Assembly (NCBI RefSeq): GCF_002008365.1
Contig: NZ_MRDL01000037.1
Span: forward strand, 62,001-126,000
DNA: 64,000 nucleotides
From: Rhizobium leguminosarum bv. viciae USDA 2370
GTDB taxonomy: Bacteria; Pseudomonadota; Alphaproteobacteria; Rhizobiales; Rhizobiaceae
Direction: 5' to 3'
Shown: positions 1 through 7,840 of the stretch, one piece after another
How the letters are laid out: each line of letters begins with the position of its first letter
Numbering within the stretch: position 1 is the stretch's first letter
Translations under genes and position numbers: made by a program
Notes under the pieces: generated by a model
The model's input: only the letters and a program-made list of their open reading frames with translations
Told to the model about the DNA's origin: nothing
Database searches by the model: none

Positions 1-148
1 CATCAGCGTCGACCACTAGATGGCTGCCCGCCAAACACGGCGCCGAACCCCAGGTTTCGATCACGGTCGCAATCGAAACATCACGACCAGCTGCTATCCA
101 TTCTTCGGCAGCAAAAAGGGGGTCGGTTGCGTATATTGCGGTTGTCAT
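1..148 (-). CDS. XdhC/CoxI-like molybdenum hydroxylase maturation factor (N-terminal part, cut by window edge)
   Basis: Only the first 49 residues are present; the gene runs off base 1. The residues from about 21 to 49 (IATVIETWGSAP, then AGSHLVVDAD) match the N-terminal signature of the XdhC/CoxI family, which helps insert sulfurated molybdenum cofactor into xanthine-dehydrogenase-type enzymes. The start is the ATG at 148-146, preceded by a purine-rich GAGGG; it follows the beta-glucosidase gene by 13 bases, so the two are probably co-transcribed. The obvious client in this window is the NicAB molybdenum enzyme. Family call is firm; the client is inferred. Confidence 0.8.
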   Translation of the reverse strand, partial: MTTAIYATDPLFAAEEWIAAGRDVSIATVIETWGSAPCLAGSHLVVDAD

Positions 149-161
149 TTCGGCCCTCAGG

Positions 162-2504
162 TCAATGGTCGTTTAGTCCTGCAAAGATCTTGGCGATATC
201 CGTCTCTTTGACGCTATCTCCGACATACCAGCTCAAAGTGTCGTAGAATCCGAGAAAGGACCCCTTCGTTTTTGCAAGAAGCGCCGTAGCTTCTGCACTT
301 GAGATCGAAAGCCTGGCGACGAAGAAACTGACAAGAACAGCCTCAGCCCTAGGGTGGGCAAAGACGAGGGCTGTTGGAGAATTGGGCGAAATCAGTGGCA
401 ACACAGGAGCGGGCAACTTACATGGCAGAGTAACTGACAAGCGGATATCGCGCGAGGATGCCGCAGCTTCGATCACGAAAGCCTCCGCATCGAGAACCCA
501 AGCGGAGCGTGCCGTATCGAAATAGCGGAAATCGCGCTGCCTCAGCGTCAAGCTCACCGTCTTCGTCTCGCCAGGCTGCAGATGCAGCTTGGCGAAGGAC
601 TTGAGTTCGCGGATTGGCCGCTTCAGGCCGGGCGCAAGCGGGCGCACATAAAGCTGGACGACTTCCTTGCCGGCGACCGATCCGCTGTTACGGACAGTAA
701 CACGCACCGTGCAACTCGTATCCGCGCCGATCTCGCTCTTGTCGAGCTCCATATTCTCATACGTAAACGAGGTGTAGCTGAGCCCGTGCCCGAACGGGAA
801 AGCGGGGACGATTTCTTTTAAATCATAGAACCGATACCCGACGAAAATACCCTCGCTATAGACATGCCGCCCGTGCTCGCCCGGGTAGGTGTGCCAGCCT
901 GGAATATCGTTCACGCGCGCGGGCATGCTGGCAGAGAGTTTACCGCAAGGGTTCTGCTCGCCGAACAGAATACGGGCGATCGCTTCGCCGCCGCCCTGCC
1001 CGGCATAGAAGCTGGCAAGCACGGCATCAACATCGTGGAGCCACGGCATCTCGACGGTATCCGGCATCGACAGCACGACGACGATCTTGCGACCGGCTGA
1101 CGCCAGTGCCTTGATGAGGGCGTCGTGGCTGGCGGCGAGCTTCAGTGTGTCGCGGTCATTGCCTTCGCCGTGGCGGCTCTTCTCGTTTTCCGCGAACACC
1201 ACAACGACATCGGCGCGTGACGCAGCCTCAACGATCGCCTCGATCGAGGCCAACAGGTCCCCCTGCGCGGCGCAGGAGAAGGGCTGATGCCGCACCGTCA
1301 AGGTGTCTCCGGCCCGCTTGGCGATCTGAGCCAAGGGACTGTCGACGCGATAAGGATTGGTGGTGGCCGAGCCGGAGCCCTGGATGACCGGAATGACAGC
1401 GCCATCGCCGACGATGAGAAGCTCGCCCGGGCGGCCGGGATCAAGTGGCAGCGCCTTGCCTACGTTGCGCAGCAGCACGATCGACTCCGCCGCGATTTCG
1501 CGTGACAGCGCATGATGCGCGTCGAGATCCGCCGCCGTGCCGCGCTCCTCGTGCATCTTGCACTTGACCACGAACGCCAGAACCCTGGCGCAGGCGGCAT
1601 AGATCAACTCAGTCGGCACGTCGCCGGCTTCGATCGCGGCGTGAAGGCGCGCCTTGCGCGGCTGGCTTTCCGGCATGTCGAGTTCGGTGCCGGCATTGAG
1701 CGCGGCGCCACGATCCTTGATCGCATGCCAGTCGGAGACGACCAGTCCGTCATAACCCCATTCCTCGCGCAGCACGGTGCGGAGCAGCCAATGATGCTCG
1801 GCTGCCTGGATGCCGTTCAGCGGATTGTAGGCGCTCATCACGGTCCACGGCGCGCTCCTTTCGATTGCCCGCTCGAAGCCCGCCAGATAGATTTCGCGCA
1901 GGGCCCGCTCGTCGACGTCAGAACTGGTCGTGGTTCGCTCGATTTCCGAATTGTTGCAGGCGAAATGCTTCAGCGAGGCGCCGACGCCATGATCCTGCAG
2001 GCCTGAGATGACAGCAGCAGCGAGTTCACCACTGATGACGGGATCCTCGGAATAATATTCGTAGGCCCGCCCAGCCAATGGCGTGCGCCGGATGTTGATG
2101 CCGGGGCCAAGTAGCAGATGAACGCCGAAATCCTGGCACTCGGCCGCAAGTGCCGCCCCCATGCGGTAGGCAAGATCGATATCCCAGGAACAGCCAAGCA
2201 GATTGCCGTTTGGAAAGCATGTGGCCGGGCGGGTGGCGCCGAACATGCCGCCTGGCCCATCGCCCTGTTGCCCGACGAGATCGAGGAATGCCTGGAGACT
2301 GTCTTCGTCGTTGTCGCCGGCATCGATCTGGGTGGTCGAATAGCGCACGCCATACGCACCATCGGTCATGACGACCGAAGGGATGCCGAGCCTTTCGATC
2401 GATGCCGTTTTCCACAGCCCGCGTCCGCTCAGTAGAGCGACCTTTTCGCCGACGGTCATTTGGCCAACGAGCGATGGGATTTCGTCTTCGCTGAGCTGGA
2501 ACAT
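162..2504 (-). CDS. GH3 family beta-glucosidase
   Basis: A 780-residue GH3 glycoside hydrolase, probably hydrolysing a beta-glucosidic bond. The N-terminal barrel holds KHFACNNSE (179-187) and the nucleophile motif VVSDWHA with Asp258. The second alpha/beta domain follows, then a C-terminal fibronectin-III-like domain introduced by FPFGHGLSYTSF and containing VAGKEVVQLYV. An extra C-terminal stretch of roughly 90 residues follows. No signal peptide is visible, so it should act in the cytoplasm on an imported glycoside. GGAG lies 8 bases before the ATG. It sits between a NicR-like regulator and the XdhC gene at the end of an ABC importer operon, hence the idea that it deglycosylates that importer's substrate. 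Specificity cannot be read from sequence. Confidence 0.9.
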   Translation of the reverse strand: MFQLSEDEIPSLVGQMTVGEKVALLSGRGLWKTASIERLGIPSVVMTDGAYGVRYSTTQIDAGDNDEDSLQAFLDLVGQQGDGPGGMFGATRPATCFPNGNLLGCSWDIDLAYRMGAALAAECQDFGVHLLLGPGINIRRTPLAGRAYEYYSEDPVISGELAAAVISGLQDHGVGASLKHFACNNSEIERTTTSSDVDERALREIYLAGFERAIERSAPWTVMSAYNPLNGIQAAEHHWLLRTVLREEWGYDGLVVSDWHAIKDRGAALNAGTELDMPESQPRKARLHAAIEAGDVPTELIYAACARVLAFVVKCKMHEERGTAADLDAHHALSREIAAESIVLLRNVGKALPLDPGRPGELLIVGDGAVIPVIQGSGSATTNPYRVDSPLAQIAKRAGDTLTVRHQPFSCAAQGDLLASIEAIVEAASRADVVVVFAENEKSRHGEGNDRDTLKLAASHDALIKALASAGRKIVVVLSMPDTVEMPWLHDVDAVLASFYAGQGGGEAIARILFGEQNPCGKLSASMPARVNDIPGWHTYPGEHGRHVYSEGIFVGYRFYDLKEIVPAFPFGHGLSYTSFTYENMELDKSEIGADTSCTVRVTVRNSGSVAGKEVVQLYVRPLAPGLKRPIRELKSFAKLHLQPGETKTVSLTLRQRDFRYFDTARSAWVLDAEAFVIEAAASSRDIRLSVTLPCKLPAPVLPLISPNSPTALVFAHPRAEAVLVSFFVARLSISSAEATALLAKTKGSFLGFYDTLSWYVGDSVKETDIAKIFAGLNDH

Positions 2505-2536
2505 GGGTAGTCTCCGAGGTTACGGCAGGCGTCGGC

Positions 2537-3016
2537 TCAGCAGATTTTCTGAAGGAGTTCCATTAGCATCATGCGCTCGGCAACCGTCAGGTTACTCAGT
2601 GTTTCCTGCGAAATCTGCAGTGCGACCGACAGGTTGCGAGCCACCGTCGCCTCGCCGTCCGGCGTCAGCGTCAGCACCAACCGCCGTGCGTCGGTTGCGT
2701 CGGGTGCTGTGTGAACCAGCCCGCGCTTCACCAGTCGATCGACGACCCCCTTGATTGTCGCCATGTCCATGGCGGTTTCACGGCCGAGATTGCCCTGCGA
2801 ACAGGGCTGCAGTTCGTTGAGCTTGACCAGCGCTGCCCATTGGGTCGTGGTCAGTTTCTCCGCCATCAGGCTCGCAAAGATCGCCACGTGCCGCTGGTTT
2901 GCCTGCCGCAGATAGAAGCCGATCTGTTCGCCAAGCGCATACTCGGCCTGCTGGCCTTGAACCTTAGGCTGTGCCGCCTTCCTGCGGCCGCCTTTGTCTT
3001 TGAAGGGAACATCCAT
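2537..3016 (-). CDS. MarR family regulator, NicR-like paralogue
   Basis: A 159-residue winged-helix MarR protein. The N-terminal helix (EQIGFYLRQANQRHVAIF) and the wing region (VDRLVKRGLV) closely resemble the NicR-type regulator encoded at 21872-22351, so these are two paralogues at opposite ends of the nicotinate island. MarR proteins usually repress and are released by a small aromatic ligand. I chose the ATG at 3016 because GAGA lies about 7 bases upstream; a TTG at 3028 would add four residues. The gene is inside the ABC/hydrolase operon, 32 bases before the GH3 gene. Its ligand is unknown; a pyridine or a pyridine glycoside is a reasonable guess. Confidence 0.85.
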   Translation of the reverse strand: MDVPFKDKGGRRKAAQPKVQGQQAEYALGEQIGFYLRQANQRHVAIFASLMAEKLTTTQWAALVKLNELQPCSQGNLGRETAMDMATIKGVVDRLVKRGLVHTAPDATDARRLVLTLTPDGEATVARNLSVALQISQETLSNLTVAERMMLMELLQKIC

Positions 3017-3068
3017 CGGATCTCTCAAATCTGCCTGTTCGTCGTGATTGGCAATCGCATTGTCGAAC

Positions 3069-3665
3069 TCAGTCTCGCCATAAATCCAGGATGGCTTCTG
3101 TCGATAAGATTTCGATCTGCTCCGAAAGCCTCGGCACCAAGATCTCGGTTACCATGGCGTGCGCTTTCATGTCACCGCTTCCCAGCGCATCCTCGGCCAG
3201 GATGACCCGGTAGCCGGCGTCCACCGCATCGAGAACGCTCGCGTAGACGCAGACGTCTGTCTCGACGCCTGAGAAAATCAGAGTGTCCGTTCCCGAGTTC
3301 TGCAAGCGGCGGGCGAAACCAGGCGAACCGAAGACGGAATAGGTTTCTTTGTCGACGATGGAGCCAGGACCGGCGATCGCCGCCAGCGGCGCGACCAGAT
3401 CCAGCACGGTCGCGTCGAGCTCATCCAGCGTCACCGATGACCAGCGGCGATAGTAGTTCTTCCAGCGGCCTTTTGCATCTTCCGCGTTCTGCGGAACCAC
3501 AAATCGGACAAAGATCGTGTCGAACGGGCGCGCTTGGCTGAGCGCCAGCACGTTCGGAAGAATGTCGGCGATTGCTGGTGTATGCCACGCCGTTTCCTCG
3601 GCAAACAGACGTTGCATGTCGATGACGACATGCAACGTATTCTTGGAGAGCGGCGCGGTTGCCAT
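3069..3665 (-). CDS. Isochorismatase-fold cysteine hydrolase
   Basis: A 198-residue protein of the isochorismatase-like superfamily with the full catalytic triad: Asp16 in VVIDMQR, Lys106 in VDKETYS and Cys139 in GVETDVCVYAS. Members hydrolyse amides such as N-carbamoylsarcosine, maleamate or nicotinamide. It lacks the DxHxxxH metal site of PncA nicotinamidase, so nicotinamide is not the expected substrate. It begins 2 bases after the ABC ATPase gene ends and is clearly part of that operon, so it probably acts on the imported compound or its product. It is distinct from the maleamate amidase NicF at 20005. Confidence 0.85.
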   Translation of the reverse strand: MATAPLSKNTLHVVIDMQRLFAEETAWHTPAIADILPNVLALSQARPFDTIFVRFVVPQNAEDAKGRWKNYYRRWSSVTLDELDATVLDLVAPLAAIAGPGSIVDKETYSVFGSPGFARRLQNSGTDTLIFSGVETDVCVYASVLDAVDAGYRVILAEDALGSGDMKAHAMVTEILVPRLSEQIEILSTEAILDLWRD

Positions 3666-3667
3666 GA

Positions 3668-4717
3668 TCAGTCGGCCACCGAGACGGTGTGTTCCGGGGC
3701 CCAGCTCAGGGTGATGCTGTCTCCATCGCTCAGAATCTTCCCATCGCGGTTCTGCGCAAACAGCTTCAGCGGCAGGCCATCGGCAGTCTCTAGCAGATAG
3801 GAAAGCACGGGACCTGCATAGATGACCGTGGTGATGCGTGCCGTTAGGCTATTGCCGTCCGTCGGACCAGATACGATCGACATCTTTTCCGGGCGAACCG
3901 CAAGCGTAATTTTGGATCCGCTTGATGGCAACGTCCCAGTTGTCCGGACGACCGTCCCATCGGCCAGACGCACGGCTCCATTATCCACCGTCCCGGTGAG
4001 GAAGTTGGAATCGCCGAGGAATTCCGCTGCAAAGCGCGTCAGTGGCCGTTCGTAGACGGTTTCCGGCTCGCCGATCTGAACGATGCGGCCCTTGTCGAGG
4101 ATGGCCACCTTGTCGGACAGCGTCAGCGCTTCTTCCTGGTCGTGGGTAACGAAGATCGTCGTCAGGCCGCTTTCACGCTGGATGCGCAGCAGTTCGACCT
4201 GCATCTCCTGGCGAAGGCGGCGATCGAGCGCCGACAGCGGCTCGTCGAGAAGAAGTACGCTCGGCTTGATGACGATGGCGCGGGCCAGTGCGACGCGCTG
4301 CTGCTGACCCCCGGACAGTTGCTTGGGCGTGCGGTCGCCGAAGCCGGGAAGACGGACCATCTCAAGAGCCCGATCAACTTCCTTGCGCGCGGCGGCGCCC
4401 TTGATGCCTCGACGTTCGAGACCGAAGGCGACGTTCTGGGCGATCGTCATATGCGGGAAAAGTGCGTAGGACTGGAACATCATGCCAATGTTGCGGCCCC
4501 AGACAGGGATGTCGGTGACATCGTTGTTGCCGATCCTGACGATACCCTGGTCCGGCTTGATGAAGCCCGCGATGATGCGCAGAAGCGTGGTCTTGCCGGA
4601 ACCGGATGGGCCGAGAAGGCTGGTGAAGGAGCCTTCGGGAAACTCGGTGGTGATATCCGACAGGACGGGCGTGGTGCCGTAGGTCTTGGCGACGGAATTG
4701 ACTTTAACGTTTGTCAC
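3668..4717 (-). CDS. ABC importer ATPase, polyamine (PotA) type
   Basis: A 349-residue ATP-binding subunit. Walker A is GPSGSGKTT, the signature is LSGGQQQRVALARA, Walker B is VLLLDEPLSALD and the switch histidine lies in FVTHDQEEA. A C-terminal TOBE-like domain of about 120 residues follows, as in PotA/FbpC proteins. I chose the GTG at 4717 because GGAG sits about 6 bases upstream and the protein then starts just before the first beta strand; it overlaps the permease gene by 14 bases. It energises the permease pair encoded directly upstream (4704-6408). Substrate unknown; context suggests a pyridine derivative or glycoside. Confidence 0.93.
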   Translation of the reverse strand: MTNVKVNSVAKTYGTTPVLSDITTEFPEGSFTSLLGPSGSGKTTLLRIIAGFIKPDQGIVRIGNNDVTDIPVWGRNIGMMFQSYALFPHMTIAQNVAFGLERRGIKGAAARKEVDRALEMVRLPGFGDRTPKQLSGGQQQRVALARAIVIKPSVLLLDEPLSALDRRLRQEMQVELLRIQRESGLTTIFVTHDQEEALTLSDKVAILDKGRIVQIGEPETVYERPLTRFAAEFLGDSNFLTGTVDNGAVRLADGTVVRTTGTLPSSGSKITLAVRPEKMSIVSGPTDGNSLTARITTVIYAGPVLSYLLETADGLPLKLFAQNRDGKILSDGDSITLSWAPEHTVSVAD

Positions 4718-5483
4718 GAGTGTCTCCAGGCTTGGCGAAACGCGCAAAAATCAGGATGATCGTCATCGAGCCGAGCAGAAGTACGGTCGAGATCGCGTTG
4801 ATTTCGGGGGTGAAGCCCTTGCGGATCGAGGAGTAGATTTGCACCGGCAGCGTGGTGTAGCCGGGCGTTGCGAGAAAGTAGGAAATCACGAACTGGTCGA
4901 GCGAAACCGCGAAGGCAAACAGCGCGGCGCCTAGGATGCTCGGATAGAGCAGCGGCAATGTCACCGAGAAAAAGGCGTGAACCGGTGTGGATCCGAGGCT
5001 CATGGCTGCTTCTTCCAGATCGGCACGAATAGTACGGAAGCCGGTCCCGACCACCAGAACCACATAGGGGATTGCGAGTGCGACGTGGCCGATCAGCAGG
5101 GCATGCATGCCACGCCCGATGCCGCTCCAGTAAAAAAAGATCAGCATCGCCGTGCCGGTAATCAGCCACGGAATGGCAATCGGCGGCAGTAGCATTAGCT
5201 GCAGCAGGCTCCTGCCGCGGAATGTCCGTCGCGACAGCGCCACCGAAGCCATGGTCCCAAGCGCCGTCGCCAGCACTGCCGTGATCGTGGCGATGACGAT
5301 GCTGTTCAGGCCAGCCGTCAGAAGCACGGTGTTGCTCGACAGAGCCTGATACCATTGCAACGAGAAGCTGAAGGGCAGTTCATAGAGCGGCGATGCGTTG
5401 AACCCCATTGCCATCATCACGAGAATGGGCGTGTAGAGGAAGATAAGGATCGCAATGAGATAGATACGGCCAAGCGGTTTCAT
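4704..5483 (-). CDS. ABC importer permease, PotC type
   Basis: A 259-residue inner-membrane permease with six predicted hydrophobic segments, starting with YLIAILIFLYTPILVMMAMG. The cytoplasmic EAA loop reads EEAAMSLGSTPVHAFFSVTL, the contact site for the ATPase. It pairs with the permease encoded at 5494 to form the translocation pore. Genes are tightly packed: 10 bases separate the two permeases and this gene overlaps the ATPase gene. Confidence 0.92.
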   Translation of the reverse strand: MKPLGRIYLIAILIFLYTPILVMMAMGFNASPLYELPFSFSLQWYQALSSNTVLLTAGLNSIVIATITAVLATALGTMASVALSRRTFRGRSLLQLMLLPPIAIPWLITGTAMLIFFYWSGIGRGMHALLIGHVALAIPYVVLVVGTGFRTIRADLEEAAMSLGSTPVHAFFSVTLPLLYPSILGAALFAFAVSLDQFVISYFLATPGYTTLPVQIYSSIRKGFTPEINAISTVLLLGSMTIILIFARFAKPGDTRDKR

Positions 5484-5493
5484 GATCCTCTCC

Positions 5494-6408
5494 TCAAGCT
5501 ACCGTGCCACGGCGCAGAGCGCCGGAGAAGGTTGCGAAAATGGCGAGCACGACGGCCAGAAGCGTAAAGGACAAAGATGCGCCCAGCGGCCAGTTGAAGG
5601 CCTGCGTGAACTGGTCTTCGATCACCGTTCCCATGGTGACGCCGACACGTCCGCCCAGGATGCGCGGTTCCATGAAAGAGCCGATCACCGGAATGAAGAT
5701 CAGAACGGAGCCAGAAATCAGGCCGGGTGCGGCGAGCGGCACCAAAATCTTGAACAAAATGGTCCACCAGCGCGCGCCGAGACTCGATGCAGCCTCAATG
5801 ATCGCGTCATCGATAGCCACAAGCGCGATGTAGCAAGTCAGGATCATGTAGGGCAGATAGCCGTGAACAAGACCGACCACGATGGCATAGCGCGTATAAA
5901 GAAAACCGATCGATCCGGCATCGGGCGCGATCATATGCAGGAGATTGTCAAGGAAGCCGTTTTCCCGGAGTACCATGGTCCACGAAAAGACGCGCACAAG
6001 ACCGTTGGTCCAGAATGGCAGGAGAATGAGGATCAACAACATCTCACGCGTCTTGCCGAAGGTCGAGCGGACCAAAGCCACAGCCGCCAGGAAACCCAGC
6101 ACTGCGCAGAACAGCGTCGTCCAGAAACCGATCAGCAGCGACGTGATGCCGATCCCGACCAGATAGGGTTGGTCGATGAACGCGCGGTACTGCTTCAGCG
6201 TAAAGACGATCGGGGCCTTGCCCATCGGTGTCGCGGACATGAAGCTGAACACGAGCATGGTCAGCAGCGGCAGGAAAACGGCAAGTGTCAGCCATCCATA
6301 GGTCGGCAGCAGCAGTGCCGTCGTCGATATCCATGGGGGGAGCGGGCGCCGGCTGCGCGGACCCGAAGGTCCGCGCTCTGACGCTGAAATCACTCGATCA
6401 TTCTGCAT
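5494..6408 (-). CDS. ABC importer permease, PotB type
   Basis: A 304-residue inner-membrane permease. A basic N-terminal tail (RSRRPLPPW) precedes the first membrane helix (GWLTLAVFLPLLTMLVFSF). The EAA loop is EAASSLGARWWTILFKILVP. It overlaps the end of the binding-protein gene by 11 bases, indicating translational coupling. It forms the transmembrane pore with the PotC-type partner. Confidence 0.92.
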   Translation of the reverse strand: MQNDRVISASERGPSGPRSRRPLPPWISTTALLLPTYGWLTLAVFLPLLTMLVFSFMSATPMGKAPIVFTLKQYRAFIDQPYLVGIGITSLLIGFWTTLFCAVLGFLAAVALVRSTFGKTREMLLILILLPFWTNGLVRVFSWTMVLRENGFLDNLLHMIAPDAGSIGFLYTRYAIVVGLVHGYLPYMILTCYIALVAIDDAIIEAASSLGARWWTILFKILVPLAAPGLISGSVLIFIPVIGSFMEPRILGGRVGVTMGTVIEDQFTQAFNWPLGASLSFTLLAVVLAIFATFSGALRRGTVA

Positions 6409-7474
6409 AGAAGGCTTTCACTTCCTGCCAGATATTGTTGAAGGCTTCACGGCGGTCGTCGGGAATGCCCGAGACAAAGGACGTCGTCTTTAAGTACTCG
6501 GTCTTGTGCACCAAACGCGTGAGATCGTCGGCGGGGAGTGCCGAAAGGGCTGCCGAATTCGACGAGGCGGGCGCCCCTATCTTGGTTGCCCACTCGACAT
6601 AAAATGTCGGATCGATCATCCAGTTGATGAAGGCAAGAGCACCTTCTGGATTCGGCGCCGATGACGGAATCCCGAGACCATCGACCCAACCGACGCCGCC
6701 TTCCTTAGGCACTACGAACTGAACCGGAAGTTTGGAAACGCGCTTGGAGCGTACTGAACCGCCCGACCAGAACAGCGACAGGTCGAATTCCTTGGCGGCG
6801 AACGACTTGTTCCACTGGTCTTCCGTCGACCACAGCAACTTGACGTTCGGCTTGATGGACTTCAGTGCGGCCGTGACAGCAGCCAGATCCTTGGGATCGT
6901 TGATGTCCTGCCCGCTCATCAGCGCGCCGACACCGACATTGATGATGGCGTCGTCGTCCATGGCAACACGACCCTTATAGGCCGGGTCTGCGAGGACCGC
7001 ATAACTGTCGGGAACGGTCATGCCTTCACGGATGGCAAGCGAGGTCATGCCCCAGACCCAAGGAACGGCATAGCCCTTGCCGTCCTTGCTGAAGTTCGGG
7101 TTGGCGCGGAGGGTCTCATCGACCGTTGAGGCGTTTGGAACCTTGCTGAAATCGATCGGCTGCAGCAGGTCTTCGGCAACCGCCTGGGCGCAACGCGCAG
7201 CATTGAGGATAACCAGATCATAAGCCCCCGGATTGGTGCGCAGCTTGGTGAGCATTTCCGATTCCGAGCTATAGTAGTCGTGAACGACCGTGATGCCGGT
7301 CTTTGCCGCGAAAGCCTCGACAGACCATTTTTCGTCCGTTCCGTAGCCTTGCCAGTTCAGGACCGTGATGGTGCCCGCCGAAAAAGCCTTGCGCGGGAGG
7401 CTAGAGAAGCTGACGCCAGCGACAAGCGCCGCGGACATTAATTTCATGGTGTTGCGTCTGGTGAGTTCAGTCAT
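6398..7474 (-). CDS. ABC substrate-binding protein, spermidine/putrescine type
   Basis: A 358-residue periplasmic binding protein of the PotD class. The N-terminus TRRNTMKLMSAALVAG carries two arginines before a hydrophobic core and an SxA site (AFSAG), so export may be by Tat or Sec. Family features include TVLNWQGYGTDE and DLVILNAA. The ATG at 7474 is chosen because GAGGGG lies about 8 bases upstream; an upstream in-frame start at 7495 has no comparable site. It is the first gene of the ABC/isochorismatase/MarR/GH3/XdhC operon. PotD-class proteins bind many small cations and organic acids, so the ligand is open. Confidence 0.9.
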   Translation of the reverse strand: MTELTRRNTMKLMSAALVAGVSFSSLPRKAFSAGTITVLNWQGYGTDEKWSVEAFAAKTGITVVHDYYSSESEMLTKLRTNPGAYDLVILNAARCAQAVAEDLLQPIDFSKVPNASTVDETLRANPNFSKDGKGYAVPWVWGMTSLAIREGMTVPDSYAVLADPAYKGRVAMDDDAIINVGVGALMSGQDINDPKDLAAVTAALKSIKPNVKLLWSTEDQWNKSFAAKEFDLSLFWSGGSVRSKRVSKLPVQFVVPKEGGVGWVDGLGIPSSAPNPEGALAFINWMIDPTFYVEWATKIGAPASSNSAALSALPADDLTRLVHKTEYLKTTSFVSGIPDDRREAFNNIWQEVKAFYAE

Positions 7475-7840
7475 TGTGGCACCCCTCTTGAACATACACA
7501 GTTATGGACGATCGTGACCGCGGTCAGCGACCTCAACGGATCGGCAAGGCCGAAAACAGAAGACATGCCAAATGCACATCAACTAATTTGTGTACCAACT
7601 ATAACCAGAGGAGAGCGAAGGCTCGAGGCGCATGATTTCCAGGCGAGCAAAAGCCTGCGCCGCAAAGAGCGGAACATGACTTCATAACCGAGATATCGGT
7701 GCCGTACTTCGATAATGACCCACCTAAATCATTCGATTGTCGGTGGACCTTTAGTTCAAACCCTCTGATCTTTGAAATCAGTCTTTTTATTTTTTTATTT
7801 GCATACAAACTATTAATGACGAAATGACAGGTGTCAAGCG
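7475..7840. promoter_or_regulatory. Intergenic region with promoter of the ABC/GH3 operon and two direct-repeat boxes
   Basis: This 366-base AT-rich gap separates the glycosidase gene at 7841 from the minus-strand ABC operon that starts at 7474, so it should hold that operon's promoter. On the minus strand two similar 16-base boxes appear: AGTTTGTATGCAAATA (7811-7796) and AGTTGGTACACAAATT (7600-7585), matching at 11 of 16 positions. Both resemble TTGTAnnCAA operators of GntR or MarR regulators. No convincing coding sequence is present. Confidence 0.5.

Noticed and set aside
3069-3665. Considered nicotinamidase, which would feed nicotinate to the nic pathway.
   Set aside because: The DxHxxxH zinc site of PncA is absent, although the cysteine-hydrolase triad is present.
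7599-7808. A 69-codon minus-strand frame in the gap before the first ABC operon.
   Set aside because: No ribosome site, low-complexity AT-rich start and no family resemblance; it overlaps the probable promoter.
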